Shown here in pieces: positions 8,379-17,563 of a stretch of DNA of 64,000 bases. Source of the stretch: Actinomadura nitritigenes (GTDB lineage: Bacteria > Actinomycetota > Actinomycetes > Streptosporangiales > Streptosporangiaceae); NCBI RefSeq assembly GCF_017573545.1, contig NZ_JAGEOK010000004.1:1-64000 (forward strand). Reading direction: 5' to 3'. Position 1 is the first letter of the stretch. Every line of letters begins with the position of its first letter. The notes under the pieces were generated by a model, which saw nothing but the letters and a program-made list of their open reading frames with translations, did no database searches and was not told the DNA's origin. A program made the position numbers and the translations under genes.

Positions 8379-11165
8379 GTGACCCGGGGCCGATACCGAT
8401 GGGCGCTGGCGGTGGTGGCCGTCAGCGCGTTCATGACCACCATGGACAACACGGTGGTCTTCACCGCGCTGCCCAGGATCATGGCCGACCTCGGCATGTC
8501 GTCCTCCGCCAAGGACTGGGTCGCCACCGGCTACATCCTCATGTTCTCCTGCCTGATGATCACCGGCGGGCGGCTCACCGACATCTACGGCTGCCGCGTC
8601 ACCTTCACCACCGGCATGATCGTCTTCACCTCCGCCTCGGCGGTCTGCGGCCTCGCCCACACCTCCGAGGTGCTCATCCTCGCCCGCATCGTCCAGGGCG
8701 GCGGCGCCGCGCTCGTCCTTCCCGCCACGCAGGTCATGGTCACCGTCGGGCGCAACGACAAGCAGCGCTCCATCGGCAACATCGTCTTCATCGGCGCCGC
8801 GTCCAGCGCCACCGCGCTCGGCCCCACCATCGGCGGCATCATCGTCGAGCACTTCCACTGGGGCTGGATCTTCCTCATCAACATCGTCCCCGGAATTCTC
8901 GTCATCCTGCTCGGCGCGGTCGTCCTCACCGGCCGCAGCAAGAACCCGCACGCCCGCATCGACCTGCCCGGCGTGCTGATCTCCGCGACGATGCTGTTCG
9001 CCTTCATCTACGGCCTGGAGGACGGCAACAAGCACGGCTGGTCCGACCCGTCCGTCCTCAGCACCTTCGCCCTCGGCGCCATCGCGCTCGCGTGCTTCAT
9101 CGTCGTCGAGAGCTGGGCCCCCGACCCGATGATCGACCTGCGGTTCTTCCGGAACCGCGTCTTCACCGGCGGGCTGGTCTCGCAGATGCTCTACGGCATC
9201 GGCTTCAACGGCATGATGTTCTACTCCCAGCCGTTCCTGCAGCGCTTCCTCGGCTTCTCGCCGCCCGAGGCCGGCCTCGTCATGCTGCCCCCCGCCCTCA
9301 CGATCATGGTGCTGACCCCGGTCGCGTTCCTCCTCGCCACCAAGATCGGCCCGCGCCCCGCCATCGGCGCCGGCATGGCCCTCATGGGCGTCGGCATGGT
9401 CCTGTTCTCCACCCTCGAGATCGGCGACGGGTACGCCGACCTCATGCCCGGGGTCCTCCTCGTCGGCGTCGGCGCCGCCCTCGCCATGCCGCTCGTCATG
9501 TACGTCCTCAAGGCGGTCCCCGAGAAGCGCGCCGGCGTCGCGAGCGGCGTCATCAACGTCATCCGCGAGGCGTCCGGCGCGTTCGGCATCGCCATCGTCG
9601 GCCTCCTCATCCAGACCGTCCCCGACGAGGGCGCGAGCGCCAAGGCCCTCGAGTCCTTCCGGCAGGGCACCTCCTCCGGGCTCGTCCTCGGCGCCGCCCT
9701 CGTCCTCGTCGGCGGCGTCATCAGCGCCCTCACCCTGCCCAGCCGGCGCGGCTGGATCGGCCCCAAGCACGGCAAGCAGGCCCCCCTCGTCGCCGAACCC
9801 GCCGCCGCCCGCCCCGAACCCGCCCTCGCCACGGTCACCGCCAACGCCACGGTCACCGCCACCGCCACCGCGACCCCCCGCGACCCGCTCCCCGTCGTCC
9901 CGGGCCCGGACCCCGTCGGCGCCGTCCCCTCCGCCGACCCCGTCCCCGCGCCCATCCCCCTCCGGACGGAAACGGATCCCATGGCCGCACCGCGCACCCC
10001 CGGCCCCCACTGGTGGAGCGACACCCCCGACGACGACGCGCCCGCCACCTGGCGGCCCACCCCGCCCGACGCGACGTCCCCCTGGCAGGACTGGGCCGAC
10101 ACCGCCATCCCCACCTGGACCACCCCCGCCGAGGAGCCACCGCCGCCGCCCACCAGCAAGTGGTTCGACGACGAATCCGCCGCCCGCTCCCGCGGCACCC
10201 TCCCGCCCGACGACGACCCCCTCTCCACCCTCCCCGACCGCTGGACGCCCGGCGGCTCCCCACTCGCGGCACCCACTCCCAGCTCGGAGCCCATCGCCGC
10301 CGCCCTCCTTCAGGAGCTGGCGTCCCGCGGCAAGAGCCCCTCGACCGCCGGGTCCCCGGAGGCGACCGCACCTCAGGCCGAGGCGCCCGGCACGGCACCG
10401 TCCGTTCACGCCCAGCACTCCGGCGCGGCAACCGCCCCCCTCGCGCCTGACGCGGAGGCCCCCGACCTGGCGGGCGCCTCGGCGGCGAGCGGCGGGGACG
10501 CCGGACCCACGGGCCCCACCGAGCCCGAGGACGGCAGCACTCTCGACCAGGCCGGGGAAGACCGGCCCGCGGGCGGCCCCGGCCAGGTCGCGAACGGCGG
10601 GCACGACGCCCCGCCGGTGCCCTCGGCCGCCCAGGGCGCCGAGCCCGACGCGGCACTCGGGACGTCACGTCCGGAGGCCGCGAGCGCCGTGCCGCCACCG
10701 CCGGTCGCGTTGACCCTGGAGGGCGCCGACCCGCTCGGCACCACGACGACGGACGCGCCTCCGGAGACGCCCGAGCGTCCAGCCGACGACCCCGGCGAGG
10801 CGACGGCGCCTGCCCGGGGTTCTGAGCCTGGTGGCGCGCCTGCGGACGGCGCGGAGCGGCCCGGACCGGCGGAGCTCCAGGAGGACGGGCCTCGCGAGGC
10901 GGGCGTTCCGGGCGGGGAGCCCGGGGACGCCTGGGTGGCCGGGCGCGGAGGCGCGGCGGCCGTGGCCGAGGCCGAGGCCGAGGCCGAGGCCGTGGCCGTG
11001 GCCGAGCGCGAGGGGGACGGGGCCGCCGCCGAGGAGGGTCCGGAGGTCGGAGGACCGGGGTGGCCCCCGCCGCCGCCGGACGGATGGCTGTACACGCCGT
11101 ACGCGCCCGAGGACGAGGACCCGTCCGGCGAGCCGTCGGCCAGTCCGCGTAGCGACGCCTGGTAG
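8379..11165 (+). CDS. DHA2-family MFS transporter with a 460-residue disordered tail
   Basis: The first 465 or so residues form a 14-helix drug:proton antiporter-2 transporter: an N-terminal helix with MDNTVVFTALPRI, the GGRLTDIYG loop motif and the helix-5 type motif LGPTIGG. After about residue 465 the protein continues as a low-complexity tail rich in Pro, Ala, Glu and Gly (TVTATATATP runs, then EA/VA dipeptides), roughly doubling the normal length of 450-530 aa. The start is GTG with AGGA upstream. It is read divergently from the PKS, and the glycosyltransferase begins 9 bp after its stop, so the two form an operon. Probable role: export of the cluster product or a precursor. The tail may be a cytoplasmic scaffold; that is inference. 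Confidence 0.88.
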   Translation: MTRGRYRWALAVVAVSAFMTTMDNTVVFTALPRIMADLGMSSSAKDWVATGYILMFSCLMITGGRLTDIYGCRVTFTTGMIVFTSASAVCGLAHTSEVLILARIVQGGGAALVLPATQVMVTVGRNDKQRSIGNIVFIGAASSATALGPTIGGIIVEHFHWGWIFLINIVPGILVILLGAVVLTGRSKNPHARIDLPGVLISATMLFAFIYGLEDGNKHGWSDPSVLSTFALGAIALACFIVVESWAPDPMIDLRFFRNRVFTGGLVSQMLYGIGFNGMMFYSQPFLQRFLGFSPPEAGLVMLPPALTIMVLTPVAFLLATKIGPRPAIGAGMALMGVGMVLFSTLEIGDGYADLMPGVLLVGVGAALAMPLVMYVLKAVPEKRAGVASGVINVIREASGAFGIAIVGLLIQTVPDEGASAKALESFRQGTSSGLVLGAALVLVGGVISALTLPSRRGWIGPKHGKQAPLVAEPAAARPEPALATVTANATVTATATATPRDPLPVVPGPDPVGAVPSADPVPAPIPLRTETDPMAAPRTPGPHWWSDTPDDDAPATWRPTPPDATSPWQDWADTAIPTWTTPAEEPPPPPTSKWFDDESAARSRGTLPPDDDPLSTLPDRWTPGGSPLAAPTPSSEPIAAALLQELASRGKSPSTAGSPEATAPQAEAPGTAPSVHAQHSGAATAPLAPDAEAPDLAGASAASGGDAGPTGPTEPEDGSTLDQAGEDRPAGGPGQVANGGHDAPPVPSAAQGAEPDAALGTSRPEAASAVPPPPVALTLEGADPLGTTTTDAPPETPERPADDPGEATAPARGSEPGGAPADGAERPGPAELQEDGPREAGVPGGEPGDAWVAGRGGAAAVAEAEAEAEAVAVAEREGDGAAAEEGPEVGGPGWPPPPPDGWLYTPYAPEDEDPSGEPSASPRSDAW
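10962..11003 (+). repeat. hexanucleotide repeat in MFS tail
   Basis: Seven tandem G(A/T)GGCC hexamers run in frame and encode alternating Glu/Val-Ala dipeptides. Slippage here would change tail length in two-residue steps without a frameshift. Confidence 0.8.
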
Positions 11166-11174
11166 GGAGCTGCC

Positions 11175-12407
11175 GTGAGCCGAATCGTGATCTTCGCCGC
11201 GGGTTCGCGGGGGGACGTCCAGCCGTGCGTGGCGCTCGGCCGGGCGCTGCGGGAGCGGGGTGACGAGGTCCGGCTCGTCGCGAGCGCCCGGTACGCACCG
11301 ATGGCGATGGCGGCGGGGCTGGAGCTCGCGCCGCTGACGGCCGATCCGACGGAGATCCTGGAGTCGGACGCGGGCCAGGATCTGCTGGCGGGCGGGCGGA
11401 ATCCGGTGAGGTTCCTCGGCGGGTTCCGGCGCATCCTCGGGCCGATGGCCGAGTTGCTGCTGGGCGAGTGCCTGGACGCGTGCAAGGGCGCCGACCTGAT
11501 CCTGGGTCCGACGCTGGGTTTCCTGCCGGAGCACATCGGCGCGCATCTCGGCGTGCCGCGGGCGCTGATCCATTTCCAGCCGAGCCAGCCGACGGGGGCG
11601 TTCCCGCATCCGTTCGTGCCGCAGGCGCGGATGCTGGGCCGGTGGGGGAACCGGGCGAGCTTCGGGGCGGTCGACCAGATCGCGTGGCAGCTGTCGCGGC
11701 CGTTCATCAACCCGTGGCGGGACGAGCGGCTGGGACTGCCGCGGCTTCCGCTGCGGGGCCTGCGCCGGGACGGCACGACGGTGCTCGCGTGCTTCAGCGA
11801 GGCCGTGGTGCCGCGTCCGAGGGACTGGCCGGCGAGCGTGCACATGACCGGGTACTGGTTCCTGGACGAGCCGGAGTGGGAGCCGCCGAAGGAGGTCGCG
11901 GCGTTCCTGGAGGCGGGCCCCGCGCCCGTCTACGTCGGGTTCGGGAGCATGGTGCCGAAGGACGCGGACATGACCGGGCGGGCCGTCCGGGCGGCGCTGC
12001 GGCTGGCCGGTGTGCGCGGCGTGGTGCAGGGCGACCCGGACACGTCGGACGACGAGGTCCTCGCGGTGCGGGACGTCCCGCACTCGTGGCTGTTCCCCCG
12101 GATGTCGGCGGTCGTGCACCACGGCGGTGCCGGGACGACTGCGGCGGGCCTGCGGGCCGGGGTGCCGACGGTCGTGTGCCCGTTCTTCGGCGACCAGCCG
12201 TACTGGGGGGAGCGTGTCGCCGCGCTCGGCGCGGGGCCCGCGCCGCTTCCGTTCCGCGCGATGACGGTGCCGCGCCTCGCGCGGAAGCTGCGGCGCGTCG
12301 CCGAGGACCAGGAGATGGCCGACCGGGCCTACGAGGTGGGCCGGCGGATCCGGGCGGAGGACGGCGTGGGCCGCGCCCGGGACGTCATCGACGGGCTGCT
12401 GCGCTGA
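11175..12407 (+). CDS. GT1-family glycosyltransferase
   Basis: This 410-residue GT-B enzyme is of the UGT/sterol-glucosyltransferase type. Its N-terminal acceptor half opens with IFAAGSRGDVQP, the nucleotide-sugar-binding start typical of this clade. The C-terminal donor site shows HHGGAGTTAAGLRAGVP followed by DQPYWGERV, the PSPG-like block that binds the sugar nucleotide. GTG with GGGAG lies 9 bp after the MFS stop, indicating an operon. Relatives glycosylate lipids, sterols and macrolides, so here it probably glycosylates the PKS-derived lipid. The sugar cannot be read from the sequence. Its 3' end meets the convergent MmpL gene with 3 bp between stops, leaving no room for a separate terminator. 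Confidence 0.88.
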   Translation: MSRIVIFAAGSRGDVQPCVALGRALRERGDEVRLVASARYAPMAMAAGLELAPLTADPTEILESDAGQDLLAGGRNPVRFLGGFRRILGPMAELLLGECLDACKGADLILGPTLGFLPEHIGAHLGVPRALIHFQPSQPTGAFPHPFVPQARMLGRWGNRASFGAVDQIAWQLSRPFINPWRDERLGLPRLPLRGLRRDGTTVLACFSEAVVPRPRDWPASVHMTGYWFLDEPEWEPPKEVAAFLEAGPAPVYVGFGSMVPKDADMTGRAVRAALRLAGVRGVVQGDPDTSDDEVLAVRDVPHSWLFPRMSAVVHHGGAGTTAAGLRAGVPTVVCPFFGDQPYWGERVAALGAGPAPLPFRAMTVPRLARKLRRVAEDQEMADRAYEVGRRIRAEDGVGRARDVIDGLLR

Positions 12408-12410
12408 GGG

Positions 12411-15152
12411 TCAGTCGGAGCTCCACGTCCAGCCGTCCCCGTCGGGCGACGGGACGATCCGGCGCCTGACGCGCGGGGGCCGGACGGGGCGGGGCTGCGG
12501 CTGGCCGTTCGCCCACGGGGCCCAGGGCGCCTGCGGCTGCTCCGTGCGCGCCGCCGAGGAGCGGGCGGCCGACGGGTGCGGGTCGCGGAACACCAGCTGC
12601 GGGCGTTCGCCGTCGGGCGGTCCGCTCGGGGTGGGCTGCAGGGCCGGCTGGAGGGCGCCGTTCGCGTCCAGCACCGGTGCCGCCGGAGGCGCGGCGGGCG
12701 CAGGCGGCGTAGCGGGCGCGGGCGGAGCCGCAAGTGAAGGTGCTACGGGAGCCGGGGGCGCAGGGGTCTCGGCCGTGCCCTGTTCCCAGTGCATCCGGTA
12801 CGGGTACGGCTGCTCCTCCGGCAGGGGCGGCGGGACGGCGACGGCCGCGGCCCCCGCACCGGCGGCCACGCTGTGCTCGCGCAGGTCGATCTTGGCGTGC
12901 AGGAACGCGAGCGGGCCCGGCAGCCACCAGTTCGCCTTGCCCATGAACCGCATGGTGGCGGGGACGAGCAGGGACCGGACGAGCGCGGCGTCCACGACGA
13001 CGGCGACGAACATGCCGACGCCGATCAGCTTCACGACGGTGATGCCGGCCATGCTGAACGCGCCGATGACGACGAGGAACAGCAGCGCGGCGCTCGTGAT
13101 GATCCCGCCGGTGTGCTGCATGCCGCGGGCGACGGCGGCGCGGTTGTCGTGGGTGCGGTCCCATTCCTCGCGGATGCGGCTGAGCAGGAAGACCTCGTAG
13201 TCCATCGACAGGCCGAACACGACCGCGAGGATGAGGATCATGCTGGTGGCCTCGACGCCGCCGGTCGGGGTGAAGTTCAGGACGCCCGCGAGGTGCCCGT
13301 ACTGGAAGCCCCAGACGATCGCGCCGAACGACGCGCCGATCGACAGGACGTTCATGACGATGGCCTTGAGCGGCAGCACGACCGAGCCGAAGAACATGAA
13401 CAGCAGGAGGAACGTGGCGAGGCCGACGGCGATCGCCATCTTCGGCAGGCTGCGCATGAGGCTGGACATCAGGTCCATCTGCGCGGCGGTGCTGCCCCCG
13501 ACGTCGATGTGCATCGGGTAGCCGTCCTTGACGAGGCTCATGCCGCGGATCCGTTTGACGAGGTCCTGGGCGTGCTCGTCCATCGGCTCGTACTTGTGCG
13601 TCACGGAGACGCGGACGCCGCCGTACGCGCCGGAGTAGCCGGTGAACTTCGCCTCGGTGACGCCCGGGAGCGCGGCGAGCTTCTTGCGGAAGTCCTCCAG
13701 GTAGGGCGGGATGTTGTCGCCCGACTTGGACGGCTTCCAGTCGCGCGGGATGAGGTCGCCGGAGATGACGACGTCGATGGGTTCGGCGGTGCCGTTCGGG
13801 AAGTCGGCCTTGACGTTCTCGACGACGGCGCGGGTCGGGCTGTCCTTCGGCAGGACGCGGGCGTCGATGCTGCCGAACTGGACGTGCAGGAACGGCCCGA
13901 ACATGACGCCGAGGATCACCAGCACCACCGCGAAGTACGGCAGCGGGTGCTTCATGACGCTGTGGCCGAGCCGGTACCAGAAGCCGCTGTCGTGGTCGCG
14001 CTGCACGCGCTTGGACGTGGGGCGCCGCCACGGCATCCGGCCGCCCTCGACGCGCGGCCCGAGGATGGCGAGGAGCGTGGGGAGCAGCACGGTCGCGCCG
14101 AACACGGCGACCATGACGGTGGCGATTCCGGCGAGCCCGATCGTGCGCAGGAACATCTGCGGGAACAGCAGCAGGCCCGCGAGCGCGGCGGACACGGTGA
14201 CGCCGGAGACCATGATGGTGCGGCCGGCGGTCGCGAGCGTCGCGGCGAGCGCGTCCTCGCGGAGCGGCCGCATCGCCTCCCGGTGCGCCTTCTTCGCGGC
14301 CTTGCGCGCCTGTTTCCCCCGTTCCCGCTTCCAGGGTTTGCCTGGCGGCACCCCCTGCGCGGCCATGCCGCGCTGCAGTTCCTCCCGGAACCGGCTGATG
14401 ATGAACAGCGAGTAGTCGATCGCGAGGCCGACGCCCATCATCGTGACGACCTCGAGCGCGAAGGACGTCACGTCGGCGGCGTAGGTGACGATGTGCAGGA
14501 CGGCGAGGCCGCCGACCATCGAGAACAGCGCGACCAGCAGCGGGAGCGACGCCGCGACGACCGCGCCGAACAGCAGGATCAGCAGGATCAGCAGCGGCAG
14601 CGCGGTGATCGTCTCCGCGCGGACGATGTCGGCGGTGACCTGCTCGCCGAACTCCTGCCCGAGCGGGACGGCGCCGCCGAACCGCACGGTCAGCCCCGGC
14701 GCCTTCAACCGCTCCTTGATGTCCTGGTAGTTCTTCAGCTTGGTCGGGTCGTCGCCCTTCAGCTTCAGCGCGACGAACGTCTCGTGCTTGTCGCGGGACG
14801 CGAACGACACCGCGTCCTTCTCGTCCAGCGCCCAGTAGGAGATGATCTCCTCGACGCGGTCCTTGGGGAGCCGCGCGACGGTGCTGATGACGCCGGCCTC
14901 GTAGCGCGGGTCGTCCACCGTCATCGTGTCGCTCTTGTAGAGGACGAGGACGTCGGGGTTCGTGCTGCCGAAGTAGGTGGCGCCGAGCCGTGCGACGAGG
15001 GTCGAGGACGCGTTGGGGTCCTCGAAGCCGCCCGCCTTGAACTTCGCGAAGACGCCGAGCCCCCAGGCGCCGGCCACACCGGTCAGCAGCAGGATGCAGA
15101 CGAGGCTGATCCACCGCCGGCGGTGGATGAGACGCCCCAGCCCCGAGAGCAT
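12411..15152 (-). CDS. MmpL-family lipid transporter
   Basis: This 913-residue RND/MMPL transporter has two six-helix halves, each after a large extracytoplasmic loop. The proton-relay helices carry Asp-Tyr pairs in GVGLAIDYSLFIISRFREE (first half) and GLSMDYEVFLLSRIREEW (second half). MmpL proteins flip or export lipids such as trehalose monomycolate. About 150 C-terminal residues after the last helix are Pro/Ala-rich and probably disordered, longer than usual for simple actinobacterial MmpLs. ATG is preceded by AGGAGG. It lies 100 bp downstream of the acyl-AMP ligase on the same strand, giving a FadD32-like/MmpL pair. It probably exports the cluster's lipid. Confidence 0.92.
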   Translation of the reverse strand: MLSGLGRLIHRRRWISLVCILLLTGVAGAWGLGVFAKFKAGGFEDPNASSTLVARLGATYFGSTNPDVLVLYKSDTMTVDDPRYEAGVISTVARLPKDRVEEIISYWALDEKDAVSFASRDKHETFVALKLKGDDPTKLKNYQDIKERLKAPGLTVRFGGAVPLGQEFGEQVTADIVRAETITALPLLILLILLFGAVVAASLPLLVALFSMVGGLAVLHIVTYAADVTSFALEVVTMMGVGLAIDYSLFIISRFREELQRGMAAQGVPPGKPWKRERGKQARKAAKKAHREAMRPLREDALAATLATAGRTIMVSGVTVSAALAGLLLFPQMFLRTIGLAGIATVMVAVFGATVLLPTLLAILGPRVEGGRMPWRRPTSKRVQRDHDSGFWYRLGHSVMKHPLPYFAVVLVILGVMFGPFLHVQFGSIDARVLPKDSPTRAVVENVKADFPNGTAEPIDVVISGDLIPRDWKPSKSGDNIPPYLEDFRKKLAALPGVTEAKFTGYSGAYGGVRVSVTHKYEPMDEHAQDLVKRIRGMSLVKDGYPMHIDVGGSTAAQMDLMSSLMRSLPKMAIAVGLATFLLLFMFFGSVVLPLKAIVMNVLSIGASFGAIVWGFQYGHLAGVLNFTPTGGVEATSMILILAVVFGLSMDYEVFLLSRIREEWDRTHDNRAAVARGMQHTGGIITSAALLFLVVIGAFSMAGITVVKLIGVGMFVAVVVDAALVRSLLVPATMRFMGKANWWLPGPLAFLHAKIDLREHSVAAGAGAAAVAVPPPLPEEQPYPYRMHWEQGTAETPAPPAPVAPSLAAPPAPATPPAPAAPPAAPVLDANGALQPALQPTPSGPPDGERPQLVFRDPHPSAARSSAARTEQPQAPWAPWANGQPQPRPVRPPRVRRRIVPSPDGDGWTWSSD

Positions 15153-15252
15153 GGTCCTCCTGTGTCGTCGCGGCCGCGGGGCGCGGCGCCCCGCGGCCCC
15201 CTGTCGAGCCGATGCCGTGCGGCGGCCTCGCCCCGTGCGTGCGAGGCCGAGA

Positions 15253-17049
15253 CTACTTGCGGGACGCCAGCCGCGCCGCCGTCGTCGGCAGCGCGCCGTC
15301 CAGGTACCGCTGCCGCGTCGCCGCGCGGGCGATCTTGCCGCTGGACGTGCGGGACACCCCGCCCGGCTCGACGAGCAGGAACGCGTGCACGCTCATCTCG
15401 TGCTCGACGTTCACGGCGCCGCGCACCGCCGACTCGACCTCGTCCAGGTCCAGCCGGCCGAGCGGCACCCGCCGGTTCCGCTCGGCGACCACGACGAGCC
15501 GCTCGGTCTCCTCGCCGGGCAGCGCGAACGCGGCGACGAAGTCGGGCCGGATCGCCGGGTGCGCCTCCTGCGCGGTGACCTCGATGTCCTGCGGGTAGTG
15601 GTTCCGGCCGTCGACGATGATGAGGTCCTTGATGCGGCCGGTGACGTACAGCTCGCCCTCGTGGACCACGCCGTAGTCGCCGGTCTTCATCCACGGCCCG
15701 GCGGGCAGGTCGCCCGGCTCGGCGAGCTCGCCGCCGAAGGTGTCCTGGCTGCGCTCGGAGTTGCGCCAGTACCCGGCGGCGGTGTTCGGGCCGTGCACCC
15801 AGATCTCGCCGACGTGCCCGTCGGGCTGCTCCGCGCGCGCGTCGGGGTCGACGATCGCGACGATCTGCCCGGACGGCCGGCCGCACGACACCAGCGTGCT
15901 GGCCCGGTCCGCGCCGGGGTCGCAGAGCCGCACCTCGCCCTGGGTGAGGACGTCCCGGTCCACCGAGATGATCTTCGGAGGGACGTCCTCGGCCGCGGCG
16001 GTGACGAACACCGTCGCCTCCGCCAGCCCGTACCCGGGGGCCTGCGCGCCCGGGCGCAGGCCCGCCGGCGCGAGCGCCTCCGCGAACGTCGACAGCGTCG
16101 ACGTGCGGATCGGCTCCGCGCCGTTCAGGCACGTCGTCAGCCCGGACAGGTCCAGGCCCGCCAGCTTCTCCGGGGACGCCATCGACGCCACGTACTCGTA
16201 CGCGAAGTTCGGGCCCGCCGTGTACACGTTCTTGCCCGGCCGCTGCGCGATCAGCTGGAGCCAGCGCATCGGGTTCATGATGAACGACACCGGGTCGGTG
16301 TAGATCGCGTGGTCACCGCGCACCAGCGGCAGCGCCATCGTCGCGATGAGGCCCATGTCGTGGAACAGCGGCAGCCAGCTCACCAGCTCAGGGTCCGGCT
16401 TCTCCGGCGCCCACCCGGCCCACAGCTGCGCCGCGTTCGCCGTCACGTTCCCGTGCGTGATCTCGACGCCGGCGGGACGGCGCGTCGACCCCGAGGTGTA
16501 CTGCAGGTACGCCAGGTCGTCGAACCCGATCGGCTCGTCCTCCCAGGACGCGGCGAGCCCCAGGTCGACCTCCTCGGCGAAGAGGATCTCCTTCGGCTGC
16601 GGGACGTCGTGGTCGGCGAGGAACTTCTCCACGTGCGGCAGCGCGTTCCGGGTCGTGACGATCACCGCGGGCTCGCTGTCGGCGTACGCGCCGATCAGCC
16701 GGTCGGCGTGCCCCGGCAGGTCGGGCGAGAACAGCGGCACCGCGATGACGTGCGCGTACATCGCGCCGAGCATCGTCATCATGTACTCGAGGGTCTGCGG
16801 CAGCAGCAGCGCGGCCCGCTCGCCGGGGCCGGTCACCTGCCGCAGCGCGGTCGCCGTCGCGCGGGCGCGCCGGTCGGTCTCGGCCCAGGTGAGGGTGATG
16901 TGCTTGCCGGACGGGTCCAGCGAGTAGTCGACGAAGGTGAAGGCCGGGGCGTCCGGCTTCTCCCGCGCCCACCGCGCGACCCGCTCGATCAGCGGGGTGC
17001 GGCCGGAACCGCCGGGGAGGAGTTCGGGAAGCAGCGAGCCCAATGCCAT
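15253..17049 (-). CDS. fatty acyl-AMP ligase (FAAL, FadD32-like)
   Basis: This 598-residue adenylate-forming enzyme shows YLQYTSGSTRRPAGVEITH (the P-loop A3 motif, FadD32-like in wording), PGYGLAEATVF (A5), KTGDYGVVHEGELYVTGRIKDLIIVDGRNHYPQDIE (A7-A8 hinge) and a C-terminal lysine in RTSSGK. FAALs activate a fatty acid as acyl-AMP and pass it to a PKS acyl carrier protein without using CoA. The likely partner is the leading ACP of the PKS at 8087-1551. ATG has GGGAG eight bases upstream. The palindrome at 17232 suggests co-regulation with the PKS/MFS promoters. FAAL rather than CoA ligase is inferred from overall similarity and context; the FAAL-specific insertion was not checked by alignment. 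Confidence 0.88.
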   Translation of the reverse strand: MALGSLLPELLPGGSGRTPLIERVARWAREKPDAPAFTFVDYSLDPSGKHITLTWAETDRRARATATALRQVTGPGERAALLLPQTLEYMMTMLGAMYAHVIAVPLFSPDLPGHADRLIGAYADSEPAVIVTTRNALPHVEKFLADHDVPQPKEILFAEEVDLGLAASWEDEPIGFDDLAYLQYTSGSTRRPAGVEITHGNVTANAAQLWAGWAPEKPDPELVSWLPLFHDMGLIATMALPLVRGDHAIYTDPVSFIMNPMRWLQLIAQRPGKNVYTAGPNFAYEYVASMASPEKLAGLDLSGLTTCLNGAEPIRTSTLSTFAEALAPAGLRPGAQAPGYGLAEATVFVTAAAEDVPPKIISVDRDVLTQGEVRLCDPGADRASTLVSCGRPSGQIVAIVDPDARAEQPDGHVGEIWVHGPNTAAGYWRNSERSQDTFGGELAEPGDLPAGPWMKTGDYGVVHEGELYVTGRIKDLIIVDGRNHYPQDIEVTAQEAHPAIRPDFVAAFALPGEETERLVVVAERNRRVPLGRLDLDEVESAVRGAVNVEHEMSVHAFLLVEPGGVSRTSSGKIARAATRQRYLDGALPTTAARLASRK

Positions 17050-17196
17050 TGATCAATCTCCCGAGGGGACGGGCCGGGCGGGCCATCGTGGGGGGTGGGC
17101 GCCGTCGGCGGTGCGTGCGGTCGGCCGGACGACTCGTCTGGCGCCCCCCGGCATGCGGCGATGATCGTGAAGCTACCGGATGGTAGGCAGCGCGCG

Positions 17197-17217
17197 ATAT
17201 TAGCTGCGCACCACATT
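17197..17217 (-). promoter_or_regulatory. possible FAAL-mmpL promoter elements
   Basis: On the minus strand AATGTGG (17217-17211) is followed after 8 bp by TAATAT (17202-17197), a good -10 candidate about 150 bp before the ATG. The order and spacing match the elements at 8232-8252. Apart from these and the palindrome, 17050-17317 contains no recognisable gene. Confidence 0.4.
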
Positions 17218-17231
17218 CGCCGCGGCCGGGT

Positions 17232-17249
17232 TTGTCACCCCCGTGACAA
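17232..17249. promoter_or_regulatory. palindromic operator candidate (copy 2), upstream of FAAL
   Basis: TTGTCAC-N4-GTGACAA is a perfect inverted repeat with the same 18-bp core, TTGTCA-N6-TGACAA, as 8199-8216. It is 14 bp upstream of AATGTGG on the minus strand, against 15 bp at copy 1. It probably binds the same regulator. Confidence 0.6.
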
Positions 17250-17317
17250 GAGGAAATGCCTTTTCACGTCTGGGCGCCGACACCGTTACCGACCGTGTGC
17301 GCAGTAGTGGTCCACCG

Positions 17318-17563
17318 CTAGTGGTCCGCGAAGATCTGCTGCATGATCCCACGCCGGTGCCGTCCCTGGTAGGTGGTGTCGGGGTTCTCGACCTCGGGGA
17401 GTTCGGCCAGGTAGCGGCTCTCCGCGTCGATCAGCTGCTCCAGTTCGCCGCGGTCGAGGAACACGCCCTTGCATCCCGGGCATTCCTCGATGACCACGCC
17501 GTGCCGTTCGTGGGTGTCGAGCGCGGACGCGCACTTCGGACACTGCATCGTCGCGTCTGACAT
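17318..17563 (-). CDS. zf-TFIIB-type zinc-ribbon protein
   Basis: This 81-residue protein carries the two-knuckle ribbon CPKC (Cys8, Cys11) and CPGC (Cys28, Cys31), followed by KGVFLDRGELEQLI, the signature of the small 'transcription factor zinc-finger' family. A basic stretch with GRHRRG lies near the C-terminus. The biochemical role of the family is not established; nucleic-acid binding is assumed from the fold. ATG has GGGGAT upstream. It reads toward the FAAL gene, but the 268-bp gap with its own palindrome argues for separate transcription. Confidence 0.85.
   Translation of the reverse strand: MSDATMQCPKCASALDTHERHGVVIEECPGCKGVFLDRGELEQLIDAESRYLAELPEVENPDTTYQGRHRRGIMQQIFADH

Noticed and set aside
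12789..15578. Long plus-strand frame antisense to the MmpL gene
   Set aside because: It is a shadow of the MmpL coding frame: Asp/Arg/His-rich with no hydrophobic pattern or ribosome site.
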